From: Deltaproteobacteria bacterium
GTDB taxonomy: Bacteria > CG2-30-53-67
Length of the DNA: 62,241 bases
Direction of reading: 5' to 3'
NCBI GenBank assembly: GCA_013151235.1
Contig: JAADIO010000023.1
Coordinates: forward strand, 1-62,241
Shown: positions 1-7,846 of the stretch, in pieces
How positions within the stretch are numbered: the first letter of the stretch is position 1
Layout of the letters: the number at the start of each line of letters is the position of its first letter
The notes under the pieces: model-generated
Told to the model about the DNA's origin: nothing
Databases searched by the model: none
Seen by the model: the letters and a program-made list of their open reading frames with translations, nothing else
Program-made: the position numbers and the translations under genes

Positions 1-2
1 TC

Positions 3-338
3 AAGGAAGAACACCCCTGGGTACTCTACTTCGGGGGGGATAGTGCAGAGAGTTGGTGGAAGATCCGTTACTATATCGAGAAGGCCTGCAAGGAATCCGG
101 AGTTGAGCGGTTCACCCCTCACACATTACGGCATACCTTCGCTTCTCATTGTGCTATGGCCGGGGTCGATCTCCGGACCCTGGCGGAACTGTTAGGCCAC
201 AAGACCCTTGATATGGTGATGCGATATTCCCACCTTTCCCCGAAACATAAGCAGGCGGCCGTGGCACTCCTGAACAACATCGAGAATCCGGGAAAGAAGG
301 TTTTGGAGTTCCCCGCAAATAAAACAAGTACGGAATAA
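3..338 (+). CDS. Tyrosine recombinase/integrase, C-terminal fragment (5' end outside window)
   Basis: The open frame enters from the left edge and gives 111 residues before TAA. It carries the catalytic end of a tyrosine recombinase: an HxxR box (HTLR, fragment residues 40-43), the LLGH box (His66) and the nucleophilic Tyr75 in MRYSHL. The first catalytic Arg and the DNA-binding domain lie outside the window. The gene points at the 3' end of tRNA-Leu 64 bp away, the standard arrangement for an integrase at the end of an element inserted in a tRNA gene. It most likely catalyses integration and excision of that element; a XerC/D-like housekeeping role is less likely given the tRNA context. Confidence 0.9.
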   Translation, partial: KEEHPWVLYFGGDSAESWWKIRYYIEKACKESGVERFTPHTLRHTFASHCAMAGVDLRTLAELLGHKTLDMVMRYSHLSPKHKQAAVALLNNIENPGKKVLEFPANKTSTE

Positions 339-346
339 GTACGGAA
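326..346 (+). repeat. Two tandem 10-bp direct repeats at the integrase 3' end
   Basis: AAGTACGGAA occurs at 326-335 and again at 337-346, an 11-bp period or about one helical turn, spanning the integrase stop codon and 57 bp from the tRNA 3' end. Same-face tandem repeats beside an attachment site are typical of integrase arm sites or excisionase sites. That role is inferred only from position and spacing. A 12-bp palindrome (AAAACCGGTTTT, 351-362) follows immediately. Confidence 0.45.
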
Positions 347-402
347 GGGGAAAACCGGTTTTTGCAAGAATCCTTTGAGGTGCCCTAAACTATTGATTTT
401 AT

Positions 403-489
403 TGGTGCCGAAGACGAGACTCGAACTCGTACGAGGTTTCCCTCACTGCCCCCTCAAGACAGCGTGTCTACCGGTTCCACCACTTCGGC
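403..489 (-). tRNA. tRNA-Leu (anticodon GAG), CCA encoded
   Basis: The minus strand folds as a class II tRNA of 87 nt. The acceptor arms GCCGAAG and CTTCGGC pair, the discriminator is A and CCA is genomically encoded. The anticodon stem CTGTC/GGCAG encloses the loop TTGAGGG with anticodon GAG at 453-455. A long variable arm and a T loop with TTCGAGT are visible. It reads CUC and CUU codons. It is the expected ligand of the T-box before leuA in this window, whose specifier is CUC. Its 3' end faces the integrase fragment, so it is also the probable attachment site of the neighbouring element. Confidence 0.95.
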
Positions 490-510
490 ATCTTCCAAAA
501 ATAGCTTCAT

Positions 511-539
511 ATTTTAAACATGCCTGTAGTGGTTGTCAA
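511..539 (-). promoter_or_regulatory. Sigma-70-type promoter of tRNA-Leu
   Basis: On the minus strand a perfect -35 TTGACA (534-539) and a -10 TAAAAT (511-516) are separated by 17 bp, with the tRNA 5' end 21 bp beyond the -10 box. It lies between the oppC stop and the tRNA, so the tRNA has its own start signal. Confidence 0.75.
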
Positions 540-550
540 GAAAAAATCCT

Positions 551-1408
551 TTACTTTTCCGTCTTCAACCTCGGGTCAAGGGCATCCCGTAACCCCTCGC
601 CGAGAAGATTGTAGCCAAGCGCCGTAATGAGGATGGCAAGCCCGGGAAAAATGGAAAGCCAGTGAGCGAAGTCGATATACTTATAGCCGGAACTGAGAAT
701 ATTCCCCCAACTCGGGGTGGGGGGCTGAACACCGAGACCGAAGAAACTCAGTGCCGACTCCGTAAGGATGGCACCGGCAATGCCAAAGGTGGCAGAGACC
801 AGAACGGGGGCCATGGCGTTGGGAAGGAGATGACGGAAGATGATCCGAAAATCGGAGGCGCCGAAGGCCCGGGCCGCCTGGACGAATTCCTGCTCTTTGA
901 GCGCGAGAAATTCCGCCCGGACGAGACGGGCCACACCCATCCAGCCGGTGACACCGATAATGACCATGATATTCATCAGGCTCGGTTCCAGCACGGCAAT
1001 GACCGCCAGAATCAGGAAGAAGGTGGGAAAGCAGAGCATGATGTCGACAAAGCGCATAATTACGGCATCGACCTTCCCCCCGTAATAGCCGGCAACCGCT
1101 CCGAAGAAGATGCCGAGCAGGGTAGCGATCCCTACCGCAACGAACCCGACCAGCATGGAGACCCGGGCCCCATAAATCATCCGGCTCATCACATCCCGGC
1201 CCGATTCATCCGTCCCCATCCAGTGGGCGACAGACGGAGGACTCAGGATATTATTCACATCGATCCGGGCGGGATCATAACGAGCCAGCAAAGGAGCAAA
1301 GAGAGCAAAAACGAAAAGGATACAGATAATCACCAAACCGGCCACGGCCAGCCGGTTCTTCCGGAATCGGCGCCCGACGATCTGTAGATAAGATGCACTC
1401 TCTTTCAT
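551..1408 (-). CDS. Peptide/nickel-type ABC transporter permease, OppC/DppC family
   Basis: This 285-aa inner-membrane subunit is normal in length for the family. It has a cytoplasmic N-terminus, one early transmembrane helix, the family motif GTDESGRDV about residue 66, and five further helices. The EAA coupling loop (QAARAFGAS...LLPN) is near residues 175-195. The ATG at 1408 is preferred over upstream starts because GGAGG lies 5-9 bases before it and it overlaps the oppB stop (ATGA). It would form the channel with OppB for import of peptides or similar solutes. No binding protein or ATPase genes are adjacent, so the substrate cannot be assigned. Confidence 0.88.
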   Translation of the reverse strand: MKESASYLQIVGRRFRKNRLAVAGLVIICILFVFALFAPLLARYDPARIDVNNILSPPSVAHWMGTDESGRDVMSRMIYGARVSMLVGFVAVGIATLLGIFFGAVAGYYGGKVDAVIMRFVDIMLCFPTFFLILAVIAVLEPSLMNIMVIIGVTGWMGVARLVRAEFLALKEQEFVQAARAFGASDFRIIFRHLLPNAMAPVLVSATFGIAGAILTESALSFFGLGVQPPTPSWGNILSSGYKYIDFAHWLSIFPGLAILITALGYNLLGEGLRDALDPRLKTEK

Positions 1409-2385
1409 TTCGCCTCCTCCACACGTATCCTCGGATCGGCCAGAGCATAGGCGATATCGGCGACCAGATTTCCGAAGAGGGTCAGCAAAGCACCGATCAC
1501 GAGAATCCCCATGACGACCGGATAGTCCCGGGCCCATGTGGCATCGAGGAAGAGTTTCCCCATTCCGGGAATCGCGAAGATCTGCTCGAAGATGGCACTC
1601 CCCCCGATCAGGCCGGGGATGGCCAGCCCGAGGATCGTGATCGTTGACATGAGGGCATTCCGGAAGGCATGCTTGTAAATAACCGACCGCTCGGGCAATC
1701 CCTTGGCCCGGGCCGTCCGGATATAATCCTGGCGGACCACCTCAAGCATGCTGGAACGCATGTAGCGAGAATATCCCGCCAGCCCGGCAAAGCTGCTCAC
1801 GAAGATCGGCAGAACCAGGTGGCGTGCCCGGTCCCAGAAAAGGGGCCAGAAGGTGAGCTGATCGGCGTGCATCGACTGGAGCCCGGAGATGGGGAGCCAG
1901 CCGAGAAAGACCCCGAAGAGAATCATCAGCAGCAGAGCCAGCCAGAAGGTCGGCATAGCAAAACCGACAAAGACGAGAACCGTTGTCGCCTTGTCAAAGA
2001 AGGAATACTGCTTCACGGCGGAGAGGATCCCGATCGGCACGGCTACCACCAGGATCAGGATCATCGAGCAGACATTGATCAGGATTGTAATGGGAAGGCG
2101 TTCCCGAATTTTGACGAGAACCTCTCTTCCGTCGGTAAACGACCGGCCGAGATCCATCACCGAAAGACGCCGGACCCAGTGCAGATACTGGATCGGGAGG
2201 GGTTTGTCCAGTCCGTAGATTTTCCTGAGATTTTCCCTGGCCTGAGCCGAGGCCTTCGGGTTCAGTTCGGTCATGGCATCGGTCGGACTCCCCGGCGCCA
2301 GGTGAATCACCAGAAAGGTGATTACGGTGATTCCAAAGAGCATCGGCACCAGCAGGAGAATGCGTTTCAGCAGGAATATTGCCAT
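1405..2385 (-). CDS. Peptide/nickel-type ABC transporter permease, OppB/DppB family
   Basis: The 326-aa protein starts with the typical amphipathic first helix ([12 protein letters not shown]) and the early motif LAPGSPTD. It then has a large periplasmic segment and the remaining helices, with an EAA loop ([10 protein letters not shown]...FRNAL) at about residues 215-240. It is translationally coupled to the OppC gene by a 4-base overlap. A GGAG ribosome site precedes the ATG. The MITE at 2419 begins 33 bp upstream of the start and separates the pair from any older promoter. The usual oppA, oppD and oppF partners are not in the window. Confidence 0.88.
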   Translation of the reverse strand: MAIFLLKRILLLVPMLFGITVITFLVIHLAPGSPTDAMTELNPKASAQARENLRKIYGLDKPLPIQYLHWVRRLSVMDLGRSFTDGREVLVKIRERLPITILINVCSMILILVVAVPIGILSAVKQYSFFDKATTVLVFVGFAMPTFWLALLLMILFGVFLGWLPISGLQSMHADQLTFWPLFWDRARHLVLPIFVSSFAGLAGYSRYMRSSMLEVVRQDYIRTARAKGLPERSVIYKHAFRNALMSTITILGLAIPGLIGGSAIFEQIFAIPGMGKLFLDATWARDYPVVMGILVIGALLTLFGNLVADIAYALADPRIRVEEAK

Positions 2386-2418
2386 CAGTGTTGTCTCTCC
2401 TCTTTTCTTCTGAGAACC

Positions 2419-2640
2419 GTAACTGCTCAGGTTGCTTCTATTTTCCCGCAGGACAAGGCGTGAGGAGCGCGGACACCTTCGGCGTATTTTTCATACGTTG
2501 AGGATTTGAGCACCGCAACACCCCAAGATCCCTTATTCATCAGAGCCGCTGAAAGCGGCAAAGATAAATCTAAGGCGGGGCGGGGCACGCCGAAGGCGTA
2601 ACCAGTCATGCGGAAAAATAGGGGTGACCTGAGTAGTTAC
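2419..2640. mobile_element. MITE copy 1, 222 bp, with terminal inverted repeats and 8-bp target duplication
   Basis: The ends are imperfect inverted repeats: GTAACTGCTCAGGT at the left and ACCTGAGTAGTTAC at the right, matching at 13 of 14 positions. TGAGAACC occurs immediately outside both ends (2411-2418 and 2641-2648), an 8-bp target site duplication. No transposase is encoded. Ends beginning GTAA plus an 8-bp duplication are the hallmarks of the IS66 family, so it is probably a non-autonomous derivative. Related copies lie at 32344-32584 and, decayed, at 59974-60053, with an isolated end at 34154-34166. Here it separates the oppB start from the divergent chemoreceptor promoter. Confidence 0.85.
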
Positions 2641-2687
2641 TGAGAACCTTAATGCAAACCCTGCGTCCGGTTCAAGTGAAAAATATG

Positions 2688-2716
2688 TTTACAGAACTCA
2701 AAAGCTGTGATGTAAT
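2688..2716 (+). promoter_or_regulatory. Sigma-70-type promoter of the chemoreceptor gene
   Basis: The -35 TTTACA (2688-2693) and -10 TGTAAT (2711-2716) are 17 bp apart, each 5 of 6 to consensus. They lie 40 bp right of the MITE target duplication and about 90 bp before the GTG start, leaving an untranslated leader of roughly 80 nt. No sigma-28 motif was seen. Confidence 0.6.
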
Positions 2717-2804
2717 TTATATGTAACGATCATAATCACAGACAGGCATGGACAGAATGGGATGAGGAGCCGCTCCCCTTAACTCGTGTGAAGGAGGAAC
2801 CTGC

Positions 2805-4538
2805 GTGGAGCAATCGGTTTCAAATCATATTTTTGCAAAAGGTCTGAACAGTACGATTTCCCGCCTGCTGCTGAGTGTCGTCGGCATCACTCTCATTGCT
2901 GCATCCCTTCCGATTCTCTATTCCATCTCCCGGGCACAGTCGATCCTGATCACCCTGGAAACAGTGAAGCAGGTATTCCTCTGGGGGGGCCTCTCCCTGG
3001 CCGTAACCCTGCCCATGGCAAGCTGGAGAATCCGAAAAAAGATTTCCACACCTCTCCAGGACGTGCTGATCGCCGTGCAAAAAATAGAGGCAGGCAACCT
3101 GAATACCTGGGAGACTCATACGGAACTGACCGAGATCAAGGAGCTTTCCCGGTCGGTCCAGAACATCTCAACGCACCTTCAGAATGTCCTGAAAAATATC
3201 CTTCATACGACTCAGGCCCTTTCCATGATGTCCGAAACCACCTCTTCCAACGCTCGGAAGTTGGGCCGCGGCGCCCGGAAGGAAGCGGAGGCACTCGAAT
3301 CAGTCTACGGTACGCTGAAGACTATGGCAACCTCCTGCCTGGAAATTTCCCGGATTGTGGAGAGCCTCTCCGATTCAGCGCAGGAGATCTCGTCCGCCAC
3401 CCTGCAGGTCACCACTTCCACCCACCGGATCCAGGAAAGCACGTTGCAGCTTTCCGAATCGGTGGAAGAGAACGCAGCATCGATCGGAGAAATGACCGCT
3501 TCTCTCAAGGAAATCAGCGAAGGCGCAGAGGTCCTCTCCTCTTCCTCGGAGGAACTCGTCTCCACCATCACGGAAATCGACATGAGCATCCAGGAGGTCG
3601 CCGGTCTTGCCAAAGATTCCGTACGGGTGGCCGAGCAGGTCGCAGACAACGCTTCAGATATGGGGATGATGTCGGTCGTGGACACCATCAATGGAATGGA
3701 AGAAATCCAGAATGCCGTGGAAAAATCAGCGACCATTGTGAACCGGCTCTTTGAGCGCTCCGAAGATATCGGTCGTATCCTCACGGTCATCAACGAAGTC
3801 TCGGAGCAGACGGAACTTCTCTCTCTGAATGCCTCTATTCTGGCGGCGCAGGCGGGGGAAAACGGGAAAGGGTTTGCCGTCGTCGCCAATGAGATCAAGG
3901 CCCTGGCCGACCGGACGGGAGATTCCACCAAAGAGATCAAACGAATCGTCAATGCCGTCCAGGACGAAGCAAGAGACGCCGTGGGGGCCATCCAGGAAGG
4001 GAAAGAGAAAGCGGAAAAGGGGAAAGACCTCGCCCTTGAGGCAGGCAACGCACTCAACAAGATCCTCGAAAATTCCCGGGAGGCAGCACAGATGGCCCAG
4101 AAAATTGAGCAGACCACCGTGGAACAGTCAAAGGGGGTCTCCTTTGTCCGGGAATCCGTTGACAAGGCCAACACGATGCTCGAGAGAATTTCCCGTGCCA
4201 TCAATGACCAGAAAGAAGGGAGTATCCAGATTCAGGATACCTCGGAACAGATCAACAGCCTCGGACACCAACTCAAGAATGCGATGAAGGAACAGACAAC
4301 CGGGACAGAACAGGTCAGCACCTCCATGGAGAAGATCATGGAGCAAATCCAAACGCTCGAAAACACCCTGGAGCATAGCGAAACCGGAAATAACCAGAGC
4401 GTAAATACCATCCACAATATCCGGAAATCAACGCAGGAACGGATCGCCATCGCCGCGGAGCTGGAGGCCTCAATCAATTCCCTGCAGGATGAAAACACCA
4501 CCCTCAAGGAGATGCTGACACATTTCAGAAACACTTGA
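2805..4538 (+). CDS. Methyl-accepting chemotaxis protein without a periplasmic sensor domain
   Basis: The start is GTG with AAGGAGG seven bases upstream. Of 577 residues, two helices near 21-41 and 56-74 span the membrane and are joined by only about 14 residues, so there is essentially no periplasmic domain. A HAMP linker (about 75-128) and a long coiled-coil signalling domain follow. The hairpin tip (about 330-360) reads [20 protein letters not shown], a variant of the usual NLLALNAAIEAARAGE. There is no C-terminal receptor-methylase tether pentapeptide. It should signal to CheA/CheW, probably sensing a membrane or cytoplasmic cue. No che genes are nearby. Confidence 0.92.
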   Translation: MEQSVSNHIFAKGLNSTISRLLLSVVGITLIAASLPILYSISRAQSILITLETVKQVFLWGGLSLAVTLPMASWRIRKKISTPLQDVLIAVQKIEAGNLNTWETHTELTEIKELSRSVQNISTHLQNVLKNILHTTQALSMMSETTSSNARKLGRGARKEAEALESVYGTLKTMATSCLEISRIVESLSDSAQEISSATLQVTTSTHRIQESTLQLSESVEENAASIGEMTASLKEISEGAEVLSSSSEELVSTITEIDMSIQEVAGLAKDSVRVAEQVADNASDMGMMSVVDTINGMEEIQNAVEKSATIVNRLFERSEDIGRILTVINEVSEQTELLSLNASILAAQAGENGKGFAVVANEIKALADRTGDSTKEIKRIVNAVQDEARDAVGAIQEGKEKAEKGKDLALEAGNALNKILENSREAAQMAQKIEQTTVEQSKGVSFVRESVDKANTMLERISRAINDQKEGSIQIQDTSEQINSLGHQLKNAMKEQTTGTEQVSTSMEKIMEQIQTLENTLEHSETGNNQSVNTIHNIRKSTQERIAIAAELEASINSLQDENTTLKEMLTHFRNT

Positions 4539-4651
4539 AGGTCCGGCCGTTTCACCATGATGGCGGCTTCCGCTTGTCTTCCTCGTGATTTCCCGTGTCC
4601 GCTGTGGTGGATTGTTTTTTGTGACTTTGCCCCGGTCTTTTGTCTTTTCTC

Positions 4652-6001
4652 TCAGGGCGACAAGGTCACGGAATACCCTACCCCGTCCCGGACCACCATC
4701 AGTACTACATTCTCTGCATTCAATACCTGTTCCATGGCCTCCTGATAATCCTTTAAAGAACTGACGGGAATACTGTTCACCTGCCGAATGAGATCACCCG
4801 GACGAAGCCCGATTCTGTACGCTTCGGAATGCCGGCCGACCTTTTTGAGAACCACGCCTTCCGCACCTTCGGCCACATCGAGCCCGAGCCATTCACGCGA
4901 GATCGACAGCGCCCGTTCCGGGGTAACCGAACTCCCTTTTACAGTGGCCCTTTTCATCTTCCCATTCCGAAGATACCGGAGGGGTATCTTGTCATTCACC
5001 CGGTATCCTTCAATCAGCGTCAGATAGGATTCCCGATCCTCCACTTCGTGGTCCCCGATTCGAATCAGGATGTCCCCTTCCCGAAGTCCGGCCCGATCGG
5101 CGGGGCTGTTCCTGATCACCCGGGAGATCAGGATCCCCTTCCCTTCGGGAAGATTGAAGTATCGGACCAGTTGCGGTGTCAGGTCCTGCAGAAAAATTCC
5201 GAGCCAGGGTTTGTGGACCCGCCCGAAGGCCAGGAGATCTTCATAAATCCGCCGGGCCCGCCCGATGGGAATGGCGAACCCGATCCCCTCGGCCTTCCGG
5301 TAGATCGCCGTGTTGATGCCGATGAGTTGCCCGTTGATATTGAGAAGCGGCCCCCCGCTGTTGCCCGGATTAATGGAGGCATCAGTCTGGATGAAATCCT
5401 GGTAAAGACGGTTTTTCGTCCGGATCGACCGGTTCAAGGCGCTGATCACGCCGGTGGTCACGGAATGGGAAAGGCCGAAAGGGTTCCCGATGGCAATCAC
5501 CGTCTCCCCGATCATGAGATCGTCGGAACGGCCCATATGGATATATGGGAGGGGCTTGTCTGCTTTGATCCGGAGAACGGCGATGTCCGACTTGGGATCG
5601 GAACCGACGAGGGTCGCCCGGTATTCCGTCTTGTCCGCCAGTCGGACCCGAATCGCCGTAGCCCGGTCGACCACATGTTCGTTGGTCAGAATATAACCCT
5701 TGGAGGAGATGATGACCCCCGAACCGAGACTCTGTGTCTTGTACTCCCGGGGTCCCAAGGATTCATAGAAATCACGGAAAAAATCGTCAAAAAAAGGAGA
5801 AGAAGCGCCGAAGTTGAAGGGGGTGGCGCGTGTTTCATGAATCTGCTCGCTACTGACATTCACAACCGCCGCCGAACTCTTCTCTACCGCCTCCACCACG
5901 GCATTCCGCCTGGAATAGGGAGCATGGGCGGCGGAAAGAGGGGGGTGGAAAAGAACAAACAGAATCGTGATCCAGAGAAAATATTTCCTTTTCAATTTCA
6001 C
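4652..6001 (-). CDS. Periplasmic serine protease/chaperone, HtrA (DegP/DegQ) family
   Basis: This 449-residue protein has a signal peptide ending near LSAAHA (residue 27). The trypsin-like domain carries His109 (TNEHVV), Asp139 (SDIAVL) and Ser215 (GNSGGP), and is followed by two PDZ domains (about 260-350 and 360-445). It degrades or refolds misfolded envelope proteins. The GTG start at 6001 overlaps the stop of the siroheme gene (GTGA) and has GGAGGAG just upstream. Third gene of the bamD operon on the minus strand, which ties it to outer-membrane protein quality control. Confidence 0.93.
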   Translation of the reverse strand: MKLKRKYFLWITILFVLFHPPLSAAHAPYSRRNAVVEAVEKSSAAVVNVSSEQIHETRATPFNFGASSPFFDDFFRDFYESLGPREYKTQSLGSGVIISSKGYILTNEHVVDRATAIRVRLADKTEYRATLVGSDPKSDIAVLRIKADKPLPYIHMGRSDDLMIGETVIAIGNPFGLSHSVTTGVISALNRSIRTKNRLYQDFIQTDASINPGNSGGPLLNINGQLIGINTAIYRKAEGIGFAIPIGRARRIYEDLLAFGRVHKPWLGIFLQDLTPQLVRYFNLPEGKGILISRVIRNSPADRAGLREGDILIRIGDHEVEDRESYLTLIEGYRVNDKIPLRYLRNGKMKRATVKGSSVTPERALSISREWLGLDVAEGAEGVVLKKVGRHSEAYRIGLRPGDLIRQVNSIPVSSLKDYQEAMEQVLNAENVVLMVVRDGVGYSVTLSP

Positions 6002-6648
6002 CTCTCCTCCACACCATGTTTTTTCAGGATCACCGCAATCTCCTCCCGTGCCTCTTTTGTGCGCCCCTTCCGCAACAGGGCAAGGGCCTGCGAGTCCGCC
6101 AGTTTCCGAAAGAGGCGGGAGCGCCTCTTGCCGTCACCCACGGCCTCCAGGATCTGCGGCCGAATTCCTTTGAGCAGCTTCAGAAACCGTCCGTACTCCG
6201 GACCGAAACGAACCGCAAGCTCCCGACGGATTTTTTTCGCCAGGGCGGGACTGGCCCCCCCGGTAGAAACCGCCACGGTCAGATCTCCCCGCCGGATAAC
6301 GGAGGGGACAATAAAATCGCACAGTTCCGGAACATCAACGACATTCAGCAGCACCCCTCGCTTTTTCCCTTCCCTCACAGCCCTCCGATGGAGACGGTCA
6401 TCATCGGTCGCGCAGAAGGCAAGACGAACCCGGTCCATGTCCGAAGAACGGAAAGACCTCCTTCGGCAGGCAATCCGCCGGGCCTCGACAAGGCACTCCA
6501 GTCCCTTCGTCAAAGCGGGGCTTACGAGGCGGACCTTTGCGCCATAACGCAGAAGCACCCGCACCTTCCGTTCCGCCACCGGCCCGCCGCCGATCACGAG
6601 GACGGGCATCTGTTCCAGATTCAGAAAAAGTGGATAATAGGAATTCAT
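5998..6648 (-). CDS. Precorrin-2 dehydrogenase / sirohydrochlorin ferrochelatase (siroheme synthase N-domain)
   Basis: This 216-aa protein matches the CysG N-terminal/Met8p family. It shows an NAD-binding GGGPVAERKV near residue 23-32, NVVD with the catalytic Asp near residue 107, the CDFIVPS segment and the STGGASPALAKKIR signature. It oxidises precorrin-2 and inserts iron to give siroheme for sulfite or nitrite reductases. The ATG at 6648 lies 10 bp after the bamD stop; an upstream start would overlap bamD. The methyltransferase half of CysG is not in the window. Its place between bamD and htrA is unusual and gives no functional clue. Confidence 0.9.
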   Translation of the reverse strand: MNSYYPLFLNLEQMPVLVIGGGPVAERKVRVLLRYGAKVRLVSPALTKGLECLVEARRIACRRRSFRSSDMDRVRLAFCATDDDRLHRRAVREGKKRGVLLNVVDVPELCDFIVPSVIRRGDLTVAVSTGGASPALAKKIRRELAVRFGPEYGRFLKLLKGIRPQILEAVGDGKRRSRLFRKLADSQALALLRKGRTKEAREEIAVILKKHGVEER

Positions 6649-6658
6649 TTCAGCGTGT

Positions 6659-7657
6659 CTACCAGGGGATGATCTTGTCAAGGAAAGAACGCTTCAACAG
6701 GACTTCCTTCTCTTCTGATCCCGTCTTACCCGACGTTGCCCGGCATTGATCGTCCGAGCTCCGGGCCTGCAGGAGCAGGAGCCGGCGAGCCCGTGCATCC
6801 CGGTCCTTCCCCTGATAGGTCCCCGCCAGTCCCGTAGAGACAAGAGGCCTGTCGGCACACTCCGCCGCACGCTTTTCCACACAGGAGGTCTTCGTCCCCT
6901 GCTGTTCCAGCTTTCGAACGGAGGGAATGTATTCGCTGTTGGGATACTGTTCAAAGAGAAGCTTCCGATACTCCTCGGCATGCTCCTCATCCTTCAGGTC
7001 CCGGTATGCCTTGTAAAGATAAAAAAGAAGCTGATCATTGATCCCGGAATCGGGATAGCGGTCCAGCGCCTCCTTGAAGCGGTTGACCGCCGCAAAAAGT
7101 GCGTTTTTCCGGAGATAAAACTCACCAATAAAAAATTCATTCTCCGCCAGAAATGTCTGGATCGACTTAATCCGCAACCGGGCCTGTGCAAGGTATTCAC
7201 TCTTCGGAAAATCCTGCAACAGCCGATTGAAGACCTTCAGCGCCTCTTTGGCATGGGTCGGGTCCCGATCGATGGTATCGATCTGCCAGAAATGACATTC
7301 CCCGGTCCTGTAGAGAAGATAATCGGCCACGGGTCCACCAGAGTGAAGCTTGAACATCTCCTTATAAAGAGTCCGGGCAGCTTCATATTCCTTCTCTTCA
7401 AAGTAACTGTCCGCCACGGCGATCTGGGCAAGAAGTTCAAGGTCGCTCTTCGTCCCCATGACCTTCACCTTGTTGAAAATCTTCCGGGCCTCTTCGTATC
7501 TCTCCTTCTTTTCAAGATTAATCCCTTGACGATAGAGCTCCCTGGCCGTGGGAGGTTTTTTCAGAGTTTTCTTCTTCCAGAAACATCCCGCCACCACCAG
7601 AAAAGTCAGGAGCAACAGAAACAGGACAGCCCGCCGGAAGGAAAGATTGTGATTCAT
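6659..7657 (-). CDS. bamD: Outer membrane assembly lipoprotein BamD
   Basis: This 332-aa lipoprotein precursor has a lipobox VVAGC with Cys25. It is followed by tetratricopeptide-like helical repeats with BamD landmarks: AxxxYxxGxxxLEKxxYxEA, ADSYFEEKEYEAA, YRTGECHF, and the later LAENEFFIGEFYLRK. BamD joins BamA to insert barrel proteins into the outer membrane; bamA lies 2.8 kb away on the other strand. The last 90 residues are rich in Arg, Glu and Ser, unlike typical BamD, and make the protein longer than usual. The ATG at 7657 has GGAG upstream and places the signal peptide correctly. Confidence 0.9.
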   Translation of the reverse strand: MNHNLSFRRAVLFLLLLTFLVVAGCFWKKKTLKKPPTARELYRQGINLEKKERYEEARKIFNKVKVMGTKSDLELLAQIAVADSYFEEKEYEAARTLYKEMFKLHSGGPVADYLLYRTGECHFWQIDTIDRDPTHAKEALKVFNRLLQDFPKSEYLAQARLRIKSIQTFLAENEFFIGEFYLRKNALFAAVNRFKEALDRYPDSGINDQLLFYLYKAYRDLKDEEHAEEYRKLLFEQYPNSEYIPSVRKLEQQGTKTSCVEKRAAECADRPLVSTGLAGTYQGKDRDARARRLLLLQARSSDDQCRATSGKTGSEEKEVLLKRSFLDKIIPW

Positions 7658-7709
7658 CGCTGCATTATCTCCAAAAAACATATTTATTTTCAATATGTTA
7701 CACAGGGTG

Positions 7710-7738
7710 TGTATACACGCTCCCCCTGAGAAAGTCAA
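7710..7738 (-). promoter_or_regulatory. Promoter of the bamD-siroheme-htrA operon
   Basis: On the minus strand TTGACT (7733-7738) and TATACA (7710-7715) are spaced by 17 bp and lie about 50 bp before the bamD ATG. It is divergent from the promoter at 7758-7786 with only 19 bp between the two -35 boxes, so the two operons could share a regulator. Confidence 0.55.
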
Positions 7739-7757
7739 GAAAAAAAGAGGATATTGA

Positions 7758-7786
7758 TTGACTTTTCAAGACGGATATCCTATTTT
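7758..7786 (+). promoter_or_regulatory. Promoter of the surface protein-bamA operon
   Basis: TTGACT (7758-7763) and TATTTT (7781-7786) are spaced by 17 bp. Transcription would begin near 7793. This excludes the longest open frame start at 7754 and favours the TTG at 7847 as the first codon of the surface protein. Confidence 0.5.
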
Positions 7787-7846
7787 TCTCAGGTTCATTT
7801 CGTGATCTTTTTCGAGAGACGTCCAACGATTCTCCGGGGGGTATCT

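Noticed and set aside
351-362. AAAACCGGTTTT palindrome as a terminator
   Set aside because: A perfect palindrome without a loop cannot form a stable hairpin, and no proper U-run follows. It is only mentioned as part of the attachment region.
4829-6547. 572-codon open frame on the plus strand
   Set aside because: It lies antisense to htrA and the siroheme gene, has low-complexity Pro/Arg/Gly composition and no family features. It is a by-product of GC-rich third positions.
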